Source: Leptolyngbya sp. PCC 7375 (GTDB taxonomy: Bacteria > Cyanobacteriota > Cyanobacteriia > Phormidesmidales > Phormidesmidaceae). From it: 64,000 nt of DNA. The translations under genes and the position numbers were made by a program. Positions 33,162 through 42,850 of this stretch are shown here, in pieces. The stretch lies in assembly GCF_000316115.1 (NCBI RefSeq), contig NZ_JH993797.1:3086486-3150485 (forward strand), written 5' to 3'. The notes under the pieces were generated by a model. The model was not told the origin of the DNA. It saw only the letters and a list, made by a program, of their open reading frames with translations, and ran no database searches. Each line of letters begins with the position of its first letter. Within the stretch, counting starts at the first letter, position 1.

Positions 33162-33962
33162 ATGGGAGGCCCAGTCGAATCGCTGAAACTACGCATAAGA
33201 TCTGAGCTGGAGGAGGCAGAGACGAAACTGGGGCTGGGGGTGAATATTGCGATCGCAACCCTAATCCTGATTTCAGCCGGACTGTTTATCGTTGAAACCT
33301 ATCCCTTGCCCACGACTGTGGGTGTGGCCTTAACGCATCTTGACTGGATCATTCTGGCTATTTTCGTGGTGGAATACGGTGTTCGCCTCTGGGCGGCTGA
33401 GCGACCGCTACGCTATATCGTTAACCCCTACGCGATTGTGGATTTGGTGGCAATTTTGCCAATATTAGTTGGCTTTTTTGACATGCGCTTGCTGCGGCTA
33501 ATCCGCTGGTTACGTGTGCTCAAACTGGCTCGATTTCTAGAAGAAGAACGCTGGCTAGGGCGTGAGGGACTGATAATTGCCCGCATTGTGTTTACCCTGG
33601 TTTCCATTATTTTTATTTATTCGGGCGCTATTTATCAGGTAGAGCATCCCGTTAAACCCAACGTCTTTGGCACGTTTTTGGATGCGATGTACTTTGCTGT
33701 TGTCACCATGACCACGGTGGGCTATGGCGATGTTACCCCCGTCTCTGATGCTGGACGTACCCTTACAGTCATGATGATTTTGACAGGGATTACTCTCATC
33801 CCGACTCAGGTTGGCAGGTTGATTCAAAACATTAACCGGATTCAAACCGTCAATGCCATGAGGTGTGAACACTGTGGTTTGTCAGGCCATGAAAGCGACG
33901 CCGTTTACTGTCGACGTTGTGGTGCAAAATTACCGGAGGTGCAGTCAACCTCAACAACGTAA
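33162..33962 (+). CDS. Voltage-gated-type potassium channel with C-terminal zinc ribbon
   Basis: A 266-residue six-span ion channel. S4-like segment MRLLRLIRWLRVLKLARF (108-125) carries regularly spaced arginines, and the pore has TMTTVGYGDVTP (182-193), the K+ selectivity filter. After the last span a zinc ribbon (Cys235, Cys238, Cys250, Cys253) replaces the usual nucleotide-binding or RCK domain. It acts in the inner or thylakoid membrane. The zinc ribbon suggests control by metal or protein contact, by inference. Confidence 0.85.
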   Translation: MGGPVESLKLRIRSELEEAETKLGLGVNIAIATLILISAGLFIVETYPLPTTVGVALTHLDWIILAIFVVEYGVRLWAAERPLRYIVNPYAIVDLVAILPILVGFFDMRLLRLIRWLRVLKLARFLEEERWLGREGLIIARIVFTLVSIIFIYSGAIYQVEHPVKPNVFGTFLDAMYFAVVTMTTVGYGDVTPVSDAGRTLTVMMILTGITLIPTQVGRLIQNINRIQTVNAMRCEHCGLSGHESDAVYCRRCGAKLPEVQSTSTT

Positions 33963-33991
33963 GAAAGGGTGGCATTGCTACTTTCCCTTAT

Positions 33992-34138
33992 GGGCTTAGA
34001 AAGCGGCATTGGACACCAGCGCTGGCCGCTGCCAATGTGCCCTATCGCCAGCCATACAATACAAGACACAGTTTTATCTCTCAGGCAATCGACCAAGGCT
34101 GGTCTATCAGTGAAATAGCCTCCATCACCGGCAACAGT
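33992..34138 (+). pseudogene. Integrase C-terminal relic
   Basis: About 49 codons closely match the island A integrase: RKRHWTPALAAANVPYRQPY, then NTRHSFISQAIDQGWSISEI and ASITGNS, compared with RRRHWTPALDIASVPYRKPY and so on. The match stops just before the catalytic Tyr and begins without a start. The same Asn in ITGNS is present, so it comes from the same integrase lineage. It begins about 30 bases after the channel gene with no tRNA nearby, a scar of an older integration or recombination. Confidence 0.8.
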
Positions 34139-34170
34139 ATTGCGCAGCCTCTATGGGTGTAATCTATTTT

Positions 34171-34395
34171 ACTGAGATCTTGCACCTGGCAAGGAAGCAT
34201 TAACCCGCCTTGGACTCAAAGTCGCAAGGCTAACTGGCTCAAAACCGCTCAAGCGGTTAAAGAATCCCTAGAAGCTCTATATCTAGGGCTGCCCAGCCAA
34301 TCTTGTCCCTTGAGTGGACAGCCCTCAATTAGCGTTGGGTTTTGAACCCAACGTGGGTTTGAGCTTCACAACCGACCTTGGTGCAAGATCTGAAT
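34171..34395 (+). repeat. MITE-like element or internally deleted insertion sequence
   Basis: Terminal inverted repeats AGATCTTGCACC (34175-34186) and GGTGCAAGATCT (34380-34391) enclose about 217 bp. The interior contains a plus-strand frame ending LPSQSCPLSGQPSISVGF that could be a transposase tail, and palindromic segments such as TTGGGTTTTGAACCCAA near 34334-34351. It has no full transposase and would need one in trans. Confidence 0.6.
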
Positions 34396-34559
34396 TTTAC
34401 CTACCTATTGATCTAAGACGGTTATCATATTCATGTCTTGTGCTGCCATAGGTTGCGCGACTATGGGGCTGTGTTCTGTGGCAGGCTGAATAAAGGGGGG
34501 TGAAAAGCTTTGTCAGAGCCAATTAGCGGCTTTTTGCTCGTCCATGGGATCCGCGCAAG

Positions 34560-34704
34560 CGCTGGAAGGCTTATCAATTCAATGTTTTGTAGGATTAAGG
34601 TAATTTAAAGAAGTGCACATTTACTTGGCTGAGAACTATAATGGGGTAGGTTCGCGCAAATGTACCTTGAAAACTAAATGCAGCCAACGTTTCAATGGGC
34701 TGCT
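34560..34704 (+). promoter_or_regulatory. CRISPR leader
   Basis: The AT-rich stretch directly before the first repeat, with TATAAT at 34642-34647, is the expected leader and promoter. It lies at the end opposite to the degenerate last repeat, which fixes the array direction as left to right. Confidence 0.6.
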
Positions 34705-36692
34705 GTCACAATCAACCACTTCCCCTCACGGGGATTGAAACATCAAGGATGATTGTATCCCCACCCGCAATGAAAGTCACAATCAACCACTTCCCCTCAC
34801 GGGGATTGAAACAAGTGATCCGCCTGGGGACGGTATCTGGCGAGTGAGTCACAATCAACCACTTCCCCTCACGGGGATTGAAACCGGATATACTCTGTTA
34901 CCTGCTCTCAAAAGCCTCAGTCACAATCAACCACTTCCCCTCACGGGGATTGAAACAGATTGGTCCTCAAACACTCGCCACAGGGGAACGGTCACAATCA
35001 ACCACTTCCCCTCACGGGGATTGAAACTGGGATAAAATTAACTTATAAGCGAATTCCATCTGGTCACAATCAACCACTTCCCCTCACGGGGATTGAAACA
35101 GTTTGCATTACTGCCCTGCTGAAGACAGCTCGATACTCTGTCACAATCAACCACTTCCCCTCACGGGGATTGAAACAACATCATTTTGACTACTTCCATA
35201 AAGTATCAACGCGTCACAATCAACCACTTCCCCTCACGGGGATTGAAACTCCCCTGAGATTACAGATATCTCCGTAATAGGGCGTCACAATCAACCACTT
35301 CCCCTCACGGGGATTGAAACGCTTAAGCCAGTAGTCGTCGCGATCGCTCCAGGTCGTCACAATCAACCACTTCCCCTCACGGGGATTGAAACAATTTGGT
35401 TTTCCGCCACACTGGCTAGCCGTAGATGTCACAATCAACCACTTCCCCTCACGGGGATTGAAACTGAAGAGGGTAAACATCCCAGGGGTACAGATGGAGT
35501 CACAATCAACCACTTCCCCTCACGGGGATTGAAACATGGTCTAACTCTTGCTTGTGTAGAACCTCCAGGTCGTCACAATCAACCACTTCCCCTCACGGGG
35601 ATTGAAACTGATCGAACTCGCGATCGAGACAGACTGGCAGATTGTCACAATCAACCACTTCCCCTCACGGGGATTGAAACAAATAAAAACGCTATCAGCA
35701 AGTTTTCTGTACCCGTCACAATCAACCACTTCCCCTCACGGGGATTGAAACTTAACCTCTTTTAAACTGGCAAAAATGTCAAAACGTCACAATCAACCAC
35801 TTCCCCTCACGGGGATTGAAACTTTTACTTCGGAGTTGAGAACTAGCATGGGTAGTGGGTCACAATCAACCACTTCCCCTCACGGGGATTGAAACCTGCT
35901 CTTCGGGCTCTCTCAGCCACAACAATAGCCTGTCACAATCAACCACTTCCCCTCACGGGGATTGAAACGTCGAAATTGTCACCTTCGAAATGTTTCATGA
36001 TTTAGTCACAATCAACCACTTCCCCTCACGGGGATTGAAACACGGCTTAAATGGCAAGGCTCCCCTATTGTGTTGTTGTCACAATCAACCACTTCCCCTC
36101 ACGGGGATTGAAACAGTCGGATAGTAGGAGGTGCCATTATTTGGGTAGGGTCACAATCAACCACTTCCCCTCACGGGGATTGAAACTAGAGAGATTAATT
36201 CTTCACTGAAACCTTTCTGTAAGGTCACAATCAACCACTTCCCCTCACGGGGATTGAAACTGGTTTCCGGATTATAGATCAAGCTATAAAGAGCGTCACA
36301 ATCAACCACTTCCCCTCACGGGGATTGAAACAGCGAGATCACCGGCTTCGCGATGAACGAAACGCTGGTCACAATCAACCACTTCCCCTCACGGGGATTG
36401 AAACAGGTCCTGAGTGGTGAATCCAGGAGCTAATACTGCGTCACAATCAACCACTTCCCCTCACGGGGATTGAAACTCGGGATGTCGTACCCGTTTCGCT
36501 CTAAGCGCTGCAGTCACAATCAACCACTTCCCCTCACGGGGATTGAAACAATAAGGAGAAAGCTAAGCTGGCGCAAGAGACCTGTCACAATCAACCACTT
36601 CCCCTCACGGGGATTGAAACCTAAATATAGACTGATCCGTTTTGGTTCTGGGAACGTCACAATCAACCACTTCCCCTCACGGGGATTGAAAC
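34705..36692 (+). CRISPR. CRISPR array, 28 repeats of 37 bp plus a degenerate terminal copy
   Basis: Twenty-eight near-identical 37-bp repeats start GTCACAATCAACCACTTCCC and end GGGGATTGAAAC; spacers are 34-40 bp. The inner stem CCCC/GGGG and the 3' ATTGAAAC, an 8-base crRNA handle, are typical of cyanobacterial Cas6-processed type I-D and III systems. First repeat 34705-34741, last full repeat 36656-36692. A decayed repeat (TCACTATCAACC at 36730-36741) follows the final spacer. That spacer (from 36693) matches a gene of island A. Only cas6 is adjacent, so interference proteins must be encoded elsewhere. Confidence 0.97.
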
Positions 36693-36755
36693 AAATAGAC
36701 TTCCTGATCGGGGTTACCACCGGGTGTAATCACTATCAACCCACCCATCCACCCA

Positions 36756-37892
36756 TCACTCCAACTCCCCCAACTCCCGCATCACCCGCCTCGCCAACTT
36801 CGAATACGTCTTCGCCGTCTCATAAGCCAACTCCATATCATCCGCAATCTCTTGCAACGAATCCCCCATCTCCCGACGCGCCAGAATCGTCGCCCACGTC
36901 TCAGCCGTATCAATAGCACGACGACCACCCTGACGTTTTTTAGTAGAGAGAAATATCTCCGTCAATTCGTCCATACGTTCAGCCAGCAATCGCTGCTGAG
37001 TCGGCACCTGGGGTGATACCTGGGCCGTATGCCACCCCAACTGAGTTTCCCCTAAACCAAAAGTAGTTTTATGACCTGTGCCACAATAAGGAGCCAACTG
37101 AGTCAGGGCATAAAACATAGCCACAAAAGGTCGTTCAGTGATACCGCGTCGGTCAAGCGCATAGGTCACAGCACCGGTAAACCCGGTTACAGAGCCCCGT
37201 TTGCCGACCGCTACTTTTTTTGTAGCTATCTGATGTTGGGTCAGAATCACATAGGTATCAACCCAGTCAAGAAAGTCATCCTGATTAACAGGCTTTTTAG
37301 CAAAATGATTCCAACGACGTAGATAACTATGGAATACATTGGGAGGCCAGGGTAAGGGTAAATGATGGCCCTTACGCCGAAAACTGGTAGGGCTATGGAA
37401 GCTAAGGCTAACACTACCTTCTCCCATTTGCCCTTGCTGCAAAAGTTTGGCATAGGTGGTGGGCGGTTGTGCCAAATTAACCGATTCTATGATCAGGGGT
37501 GAATTTTTTAGGACAATCTCGTTAGGCAATTGTCGCAGCCAGGTAACGATTCCCTGAGTGACAGGTTTACAGAGAGAACTAACGCGCCAACGATAGCGTT
37601 TATTTTTTTGTAACTGCAGCGATTGACTTTGGGAAATAAACTGCCCGTCTAATCCGGTGAGGCTAAAAGGTTTTTCTGATTCACTATCATGCATATAGGC
37701 AGATAGCTCCGGGTCAATACCTTGTATCTGGTGAAGCAACCAAGCATGGAGCCCAATGGTATATTGAGCATAGAGATCGCTATTAGCCACAGGCTTAAGG
37801 ACAAACTCTAAACTGACCACCTCAGTCGTTTTAGGCCAGTAGGTCTTAGCAGAGAGATTGAGGCTGGTGCCTGATCTTTTAGTACGCGGCAT
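36756..37892 (-). CDS. cas6: Cas6 endoribonuclease with C-terminal HTH
   Basis: A 378-residue Cas6 of the cyanobacterial type. It cuts the CRISPR transcript at the repeat stem to give crRNAs. The glycine-rich loop GTGHKTTFGLG (271-281) is the family hallmark, and His274 there or earlier His residues may be catalytic. Residues about 335-378 (TWATILARREMGDSLQEIAD...) form a sigma-70-region-4-like helix-turn-helix not present in most Cas6 proteins. The gene is convergent with the array, which it follows by about 15 bp after the decayed repeat. A small palindrome upstream of its start (37945-37960) could be its operator. Confidence 0.88.
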   Translation of the reverse strand: MPRTKRSGTSLNLSAKTYWPKTTEVVSLEFVLKPVANSDLYAQYTIGLHAWLLHQIQGIDPELSAYMHDSESEKPFSLTGLDGQFISQSQSLQLQKNKRYRWRVSSLCKPVTQGIVTWLRQLPNEIVLKNSPLIIESVNLAQPPTTYAKLLQQGQMGEGSVSLSFHSPTSFRRKGHHLPLPWPPNVFHSYLRRWNHFAKKPVNQDDFLDWVDTYVILTQHQIATKKVAVGKRGSVTGFTGAVTYALDRRGITERPFVAMFYALTQLAPYCGTGHKTTFGLGETQLGWHTAQVSPQVPTQQRLLAERMDELTEIFLSTKKRQGGRRAIDTAETWATILARREMGDSLQEIADDMELAYETAKTYSKLARRVMRELGELE

Positions 37893-37944
37893 AGCTGCGA
37901 CGTCGCCCAGCTGAGCGGGAAGAAGAATTTAATTAGGGCATTTT

Positions 37945-37960
37945 ATCCCCTATGGGGGAT
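37945..37960. promoter_or_regulatory. Palindrome upstream of cas6
   Basis: ATCCCC TATG GGGGAT, about 55 bp before the cas6 start, in a 277-bp gap between divergent cas6 and the SIMPL gene. Possible operator; no binding protein is known. Confidence 0.35.
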
Positions 37961-38169
37961 GATAACGCATAATCTTACAATCGCAACCCATCAATCGCGA
38001 TCGCATCCACACATATCATGTATCCATGTGGTTGGCATTGCCCCCGTGACATCCATCCCACCCCCATCGATCATTAGGTTACGGAAACCGTAACAAAGCT
38101 AACAAAAGCATTTTCCCATGACACATTAGAAAGGTGCTTCCACAAACGTGAAAAGGGGATATAGAACCA

Positions 38170-38913
38170 ATGATCACATTACAACGATGGATTTTGCCAT
38201 CAGCAGGTTTAGTACTAGGAGCCACAGCACTGGCCATAGGTTTGATCAATACAGCAACAATTTCCCCCGCTAACGCGCAGGAACCCTTGTTGCGAGTATT
38301 AACCGTTACCGGTGAAGGTAATGAAAGCATTCCAGCCACCCTAGCCCAGGTCCAGCTTGGAGTTACAGCACAAGGAAACACTGCAGAGGCCGTGCAACAA
38401 GAGATAGCCCAACGCTCATCCGCCGTGATTGAGCTATTAAAATCGAACAATGTTGAACAACTCCAGACCACCGGTATCCGGCTAAATCCACAGTATGACT
38501 ATGAAAGCAACCGCCCACGGATTACAGGATATAACGGCTCTAATACAGTTAGTTTTGAAATGCCAACAGATGCAGTTGGCACCTTGTTGGATGATGTGAT
38601 CTCCGCTGGAGCCAATCAGATCAACAACGTTAGCTTTATTGCCGAAGACAATGCCATCGACAGTGCCCGCGATACCGCTCTGCAAGAGGCCGCAGCCGAT
38701 GCCCAAGCTCAGGCAGACGCAGTACTGGAGAGCCTTAATCTAAGTGCCGGAGAGATTGTCAGCATTCAGGTTAATAATGCGGTTCCTCCCAAACCCATAC
38801 CCTATGCAGCTCAAGCAAGATTAGCTGATGAAGCCGCTGCCCGTAGTAGCACCCCCGTAGAAGGCGGAGAACAAACCGTCAATGCCAGGGTAACGTTACA
38901 AATTCGGTACTAA
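38170..38913 (+). CDS. SIMPL domain (DUF541) exported protein
   Basis: A 247-residue protein with an N-terminal signal sequence (LVLGATALAIGLINTATISP, likely cleavage after ANA). The rest matches the SIMPL/DUF541 family (LRVLTVTGEGNESIPATLAQ, IRLNPQYDYESN, ITGYNGSNTVSFEMPTDAVG, ARVTLQIRY). The family is found in bacterial periplasm and outer membrane, and E. coli YggE is linked to oxidative stress. Full length, isolated gene. Confidence 0.85.
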   Translation: MITLQRWILPSAGLVLGATALAIGLINTATISPANAQEPLLRVLTVTGEGNESIPATLAQVQLGVTAQGNTAEAVQQEIAQRSSAVIELLKSNNVEQLQTTGIRLNPQYDYESNRPRITGYNGSNTVSFEMPTDAVGTLLDDVISAGANQINNVSFIAEDNAIDSARDTALQEAAADAQAQADAVLESLNLSAGEIVSIQVNNAVPPKPIPYAAQARLADEAAARSSTPVEGGEQTVNARVTLQIRY

Positions 38914-39002
38914 GGGTATGCTCGCAAATTAGGAACTGTTATGCATTGCCAGGATTTGGGTGGTTATATATGATGTGGGAGATAGATGCGATCGCAATTC
39001 CT

Positions 39003-39221
39003 ATGCTTAATCAGCGCAATATACTAACGGCACTTGGCTGCTCAGGTTCCTTAGCTTTAGCCCTATCAGTGACTCAGCCTGCCGTAGCCAGCCAGTCTAC
39101 AGAGCACACTGTTGAGGACGGGTTAACGAGTTTAGTACAAGCAGACTCCAACCCGATTACAGATGCACTGACTTGCAGCTGTGCTCGCTGTCTATGGGGA
39201 CAGCAACAGACCTCCATGTAG
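39003..39221 (+). CDS. Small exported protein, unrecognised
   Basis: A 72-residue protein with a signal sequence (MLNQRNILTALGCSGSLALA) and likely cleavage after PAVAS. The mature part is acidic and ends with a Cys cluster (LTCSCARCLWG), which could bind a metal. I chose the ATG at 39003, because the longer frame from 38946 would bury the signal. The next gene on the opposite strand is a nickel/cobalt-type exporter; a metal link is a speculation from that and the CSCARC motif. Confidence 0.5.
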   Translation: MLNQRNILTALGCSGSLALALSVTQPAVASQSTEHTVEDGLTSLVQADSNPITDALTCSCARCLWGQQQTSM

Positions 39222-39278
39222 GGTTTGCAGCTGTAATATAACTTCAGTGAGCCCAGACAGCTAGCTGTTCTGGGCTCA

Positions 39279-40880
39279 CTAGAGTGCGGCTAATACACTA
39301 CTAGATGCAAGGGTTATACCCAATAAGCCTAGCCCCAGCAACATCACGCAGCTTGCGCCTAGCACCCTGAGCCACAGGGTGAACTGTTGTCGTCTTTTTC
39401 CCAGACGACGATCGGCATATTGTCGTCCCATAATGGCCATAGTGCCAATCCAGGCTAAGGTGATGGCCATACCCGCAGAAATCGCCAGCACCATGGCGAC
39501 ACTGGGCCACAATAGATTATTGGCCAGACCGTAGAGCAACACCAGCAGGGCTCCACTACAAGGAACTGCACCCACCGCCAGGGAGAGCCAGCCGCCCCCT
39601 TCACGATCATTGCACGTTAAACAATTACACAGCCTTGCCTTCGTTTGTTGAGCCTGAGGCGGCTGCGTTGCTAAAACCTGGTGAGTCAGGGGTGGCGATA
39701 AGACAACCTCAGGGGTCACTGGGTGAGAATTCCTTGCAGCTGGCAACGATTGCCAGAGCAGCCAGGCACCAATTATTGCGATCGCGCCATAGCTAATTAA
39801 CTGCACGATCTGATAGTTCTCAGATGTACCGCCCCCTGTCTGACGCACAATGGTATCCGTAAGCACCACCACAATAATGGCCGACAACACATGGAACACG
39901 GCAATGCGCACACCCATCGTCAGGCCCCGTCGTAAGCTGCCGCCTTTACCCACAAAATAGGAAATAATCACGGCTTTACCATGGCCTGGACCGAGGGTAT
40001 GCAGAACACCGTAACTAAACGCCATCAGCAGTCCCAACAGAAACACTCCGGTTGAACGCTGGCTATGCAAATTGCCCATAGCTTGCGTCAAAATAGCAGA
40101 CACCCTGACTGGCAATGTTTTCCAAATCGGCCCAGCGGGTATCACCACCTGAGGCAGTTGAGGGTTCACAGAGTCGGTCTGATTCAAGGCGATGTCTGTG
40201 AGGGTCAGGGCATAACTGACATCAACTGCCCGCGAGCCATCGACACGAAACAAGTCATAGCTGGCGGGTTGTCGTCGGAGTTGGCCAGTTACTGAAACAG
40301 GTGCAAACAAGCCAGGGGCCGCAATGGCAACCGGAGGTTTTACATAGACCATCTGATTGGGTGGGGGTGGGGGTACATGAATGCAAGCTCCCACATAGGG
40401 AACCAGCAGAAACTGGGTAACCCGCTGCTCCTGGTCCCAAGTAAGCGGTAAAACATAGCCTGACAGATTGACTGACTGCTCTTCTAAGACAGTATTGGTA
40501 GATTGGGACTTTTCTTGCCAGTATGCTTGAGCCTGATCCACCTGGGTGAGGAGTTTATCAACGTCTAACCCTTGTTCCTCAAGGCCTTGCCTCAGCCGCT
40601 GTACTTCCTCGGTCTCCAACTCCTCTGGGTAGGTTTCATTTTGATCCAACCAGAGTTGAAGACGTACCAACATCGATAACTCATAGGCCTGGTTGATAGA
40701 TAAATGCCCATAGGGATTCTGCAACGTGGTGGTTGCAGGTTGCAGGTCCTGCCAGGTAATGGGCTGCGGCGGCGGCGGCTGTGCGGCTACTGGGTAGGCA
40801 CTGGCAAACACCAGCAATATCCCCAGTAGAAAACCGATGATATAGCGCCACCAACGTTGATAACGAGCTGGGTTATCCAT
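39279..40880 (-). CDS. NicO-family nickel/cobalt transporter
   Basis: A 533-residue protein. The N-terminal signal or anchor and an extracytoplasmic domain of about 240 residues precede a transporter domain. The transporter shows the NicO/RcnA motif HTLGPGHGKAVIISYFVGKG and six or so membrane spans, plus GGGWLSLAVGAVPCSGALLV near the end. NicO proteins export or import Ni2+/Co2+. A cytoplasmic loop carries a Cys cluster (LCNCLTCND) that may sense or hand over metal. I use the ATG at 40880, since the frame upstream begins only with TTG. Confidence 0.82.
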   Translation of the reverse strand: MDNPARYQRWWRYIIGFLLGILLVFASAYPVAAQPPPPQPITWQDLQPATTTLQNPYGHLSINQAYELSMLVRLQLWLDQNETYPEELETEEVQRLRQGLEEQGLDVDKLLTQVDQAQAYWQEKSQSTNTVLEEQSVNLSGYVLPLTWDQEQRVTQFLLVPYVGACIHVPPPPPNQMVYVKPPVAIAAPGLFAPVSVTGQLRRQPASYDLFRVDGSRAVDVSYALTLTDIALNQTDSVNPQLPQVVIPAGPIWKTLPVRVSAILTQAMGNLHSQRSTGVFLLGLLMAFSYGVLHTLGPGHGKAVIISYFVGKGGSLRRGLTMGVRIAVFHVLSAIIVVVLTDTIVRQTGGGTSENYQIVQLISYGAIAIIGAWLLWQSLPAARNSHPVTPEVVLSPPLTHQVLATQPPQAQQTKARLCNCLTCNDREGGGWLSLAVGAVPCSGALLVLLYGLANNLLWPSVAMVLAISAGMAITLAWIGTMAIMGRQYADRRLGKRRQQFTLWLRVLGASCVMLLGLGLLGITLASSSVLAAL

Positions 40881-40979
40881 AAAATAGGCCCATGGCAAAA
40901 GCAATCAGGTCAATCTGTCCTTTCAATCTGTCCCCAGTATATTAACTGCCAGATGATGGGGGAATGAGGTGAGTAAACT

Positions 40980-41077
40980 AGGGCTGAGCGGAGTAGACGA
41001 GGGCTGAGCGGAGTAGACGAGGGCTGAGCGGAGTAGACGAGGGCTGAGCGGAGTAGACGAGGGCTGAGCGGAGTCGA
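40980..41077. repeat. Five-unit 20-bp tandem repeat
   Basis: Unit AGGGCTGAGCGGAGTAGACG repeated four times, with a fifth partial unit ending GGAGTCGAAGCCC. The unit resembles the short dispersed GGGCTGAGCGGAGTCGAAGCCC-type repeat of cyanobacteria, here expanded. Frames that read through it on the minus strand are an artefact of the repetition. Confidence 0.9.
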
Positions 41078-41429
41078 AGCCCGGTAAGGGACAAGGGGAT
41101 GGGGTGATGGAATCGCTGCCAAATTTCTGCCATCGGGCACTAGTTCGGGATACAAAAGTTGTTGTTTTTGTGGCCATCGTTACTGATCGAAGAGATCAGT
41201 TGATCTGTAAAACTCGCCAATTGCCTGGAGTTGGTAGATGACATTATCGCCAGGATGCGCAATATTTTATTGTTTTAATGATTAACAAGAATCCTTGATC
41301 TTTTCTATGCAGTCTATAAAAGACTGAGGGCGTTTTATGCCACATTTCTAATTAAAAACTCAGCGTTGGTTCAGGCAATTTGTGGTTAGATCGAGTCTTA
41401 CTGGCTGTTCATTCCCTGCATCTGTGCCA

Positions 41430-41657
41430 ATGGTTGCATCTGTTAAACATGTTCACGTTCCTGATACTTGCGATCGCATTGCCATCTTTCGACAGCTCAG
41501 CCACCCCCAGGGGTTTTGGTTTACAGTCACCCAAGCCATGCGTTCAGAAAGATTACCTCAAGAATTTAGTGACTCCTTAGAACAAGGAATATGGACCACC
41601 TGTGCTGAAATCTTACCAGCAGCTGAAAAGGCCGTAAGACCAAGGGTAATGACGTAG
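41430..41657 (+). CDS. Possible small protein, unrecognised
   Basis: A 75-residue frame (MVASVKHVHVPDTCDRIAIF, then RQLSHPQGFWFTVTQAMRSE) with plausible protein composition but no family, no strong ribosome binding site and no neighbour that explains it. It lies in a 930-bp gap after the tandem repeat and before the symporter. It may be a gene fragment. Low confidence. Confidence 0.3.
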   Translation: MVASVKHVHVPDTCDRIAIFRQLSHPQGFWFTVTQAMRSERLPQEFSDSLEQGIWTTCAEILPAAEKAVRPRVMT

Positions 41658-41690
41658 GAAACAAAAGCAATTAAACTTCCAAATTTTAGA

Positions 41691-41717
41691 TGTACAGACG
41701 TTCCATGGAACATCTCT
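41691..41717. repeat. Dispersed palindromic repeat (diverged copy)
   Basis: Centre GACGTTCCATGGAAC with flanking ACA/TCT arms. It shares the GTTCCATGGAAC core with the perfect palindrome at 60844-60873, so both belong to one dispersed family. Confidence 0.6.
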
Positions 41718-42850
41718 TCAACATTTATTTTTGGAATTTTTTATGGCTTGCTCCTTAATCACCCCATTGTTTTGTTAACCATCAACAACAACTCAAAACT
41801 CATAACAACAATATGTCCACCGTAACACTCACCTGGGCTTTATTAGCCGGGTATGGTTTGTTTATCTATCGCATTGTTAAAACAACAACACCTGGAAAAG
41901 TCTCAGTCTCTGAATTCTTTCAGGGACATTCACGTCAGGGTGACGATCCTGGCCTCTGGTTACTGGTGTCTAGTGCGACGATCTCATGGATTTTTGCTAA
42001 ATCCATTGATAATGCAGCGAGCTTAAGCAATGCCTTTGGTATTACTGGTGGCATTGGCTATGCCATTTACTACCTGAGCTTTGTGACTGCCGCAGTCACG
42101 CTCTATCTGATTCGCACGCGGGGTGGCTACCGCTCCATTTCCGAATTTTTAGTGAGCAAGTATGGCACCCTGTGTTCTCGATTATTTTTGTTAGCCATTG
42201 CCATACGTCTTCTCAATGAGGTATGGTCCAACACCAAAGTGTTTTCTCTATATTTTGGTCCTGAAGGCAGCGGTGGATATTGGTTTGCAGCACTACTGGT
42301 CACCTCGTTTACAGTCTATTACAGTCTTCTCGGTGGGTTGCGCAGCAGTTTATTAACCGATGGTGCCCAGATGCTGCTGGCGGCTGTTTTACTCGTTATT
42401 ATTTTGGCTGTGTTAGGCCCAGGGCTGGTAAGTCAAGGCTTACCCCCTGCGGATCGCGATACCACCCTCGCAGGACTGACCTTCTGCGGATTAGCCTTTG
42501 TGCAAATCTTTAGCTATCCCTTCCACGATCCGGTCATGACAGACCGCGCCTTTATTACGTCTCCCAAAGTTATGTTTAAGGGATTTGTACTGGCGGGTTT
42601 GATCAGCGGCGGCTTTATCTTTCTCTTCAGTTTTGTTGGACTCTATGCCCGTGCCTTTGCCGTTGAAGGGTCACCGATACTGGCAGTGCCCGTCTTGTTT
42701 AGTTTACCAATGTTGCTGGTGTTTAATGCCATTATGCTCACCAGTGCTGGTTCTACACTGGATTCCACATTTTCCAGTGTGGCCAAACTGGGAGCCCGCG
42801 ATTGGGCTAATCGTCGAGATCACCCCACTGAGGGTCAGGCATCCATAGGC

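Noticed and set aside
34844..36916. Several long frames across the CRISPR array on both strands
   Set aside because: They are repeat-unit translations (NHFPSRGLK, NPREGKWLIV) and carry no protein.
40910..41177. Two minus-strand frames over the tandem repeat
   Set aside because: The repeated 20-bp unit lacks stops in these frames; the translations are simple repeats with no start signal.
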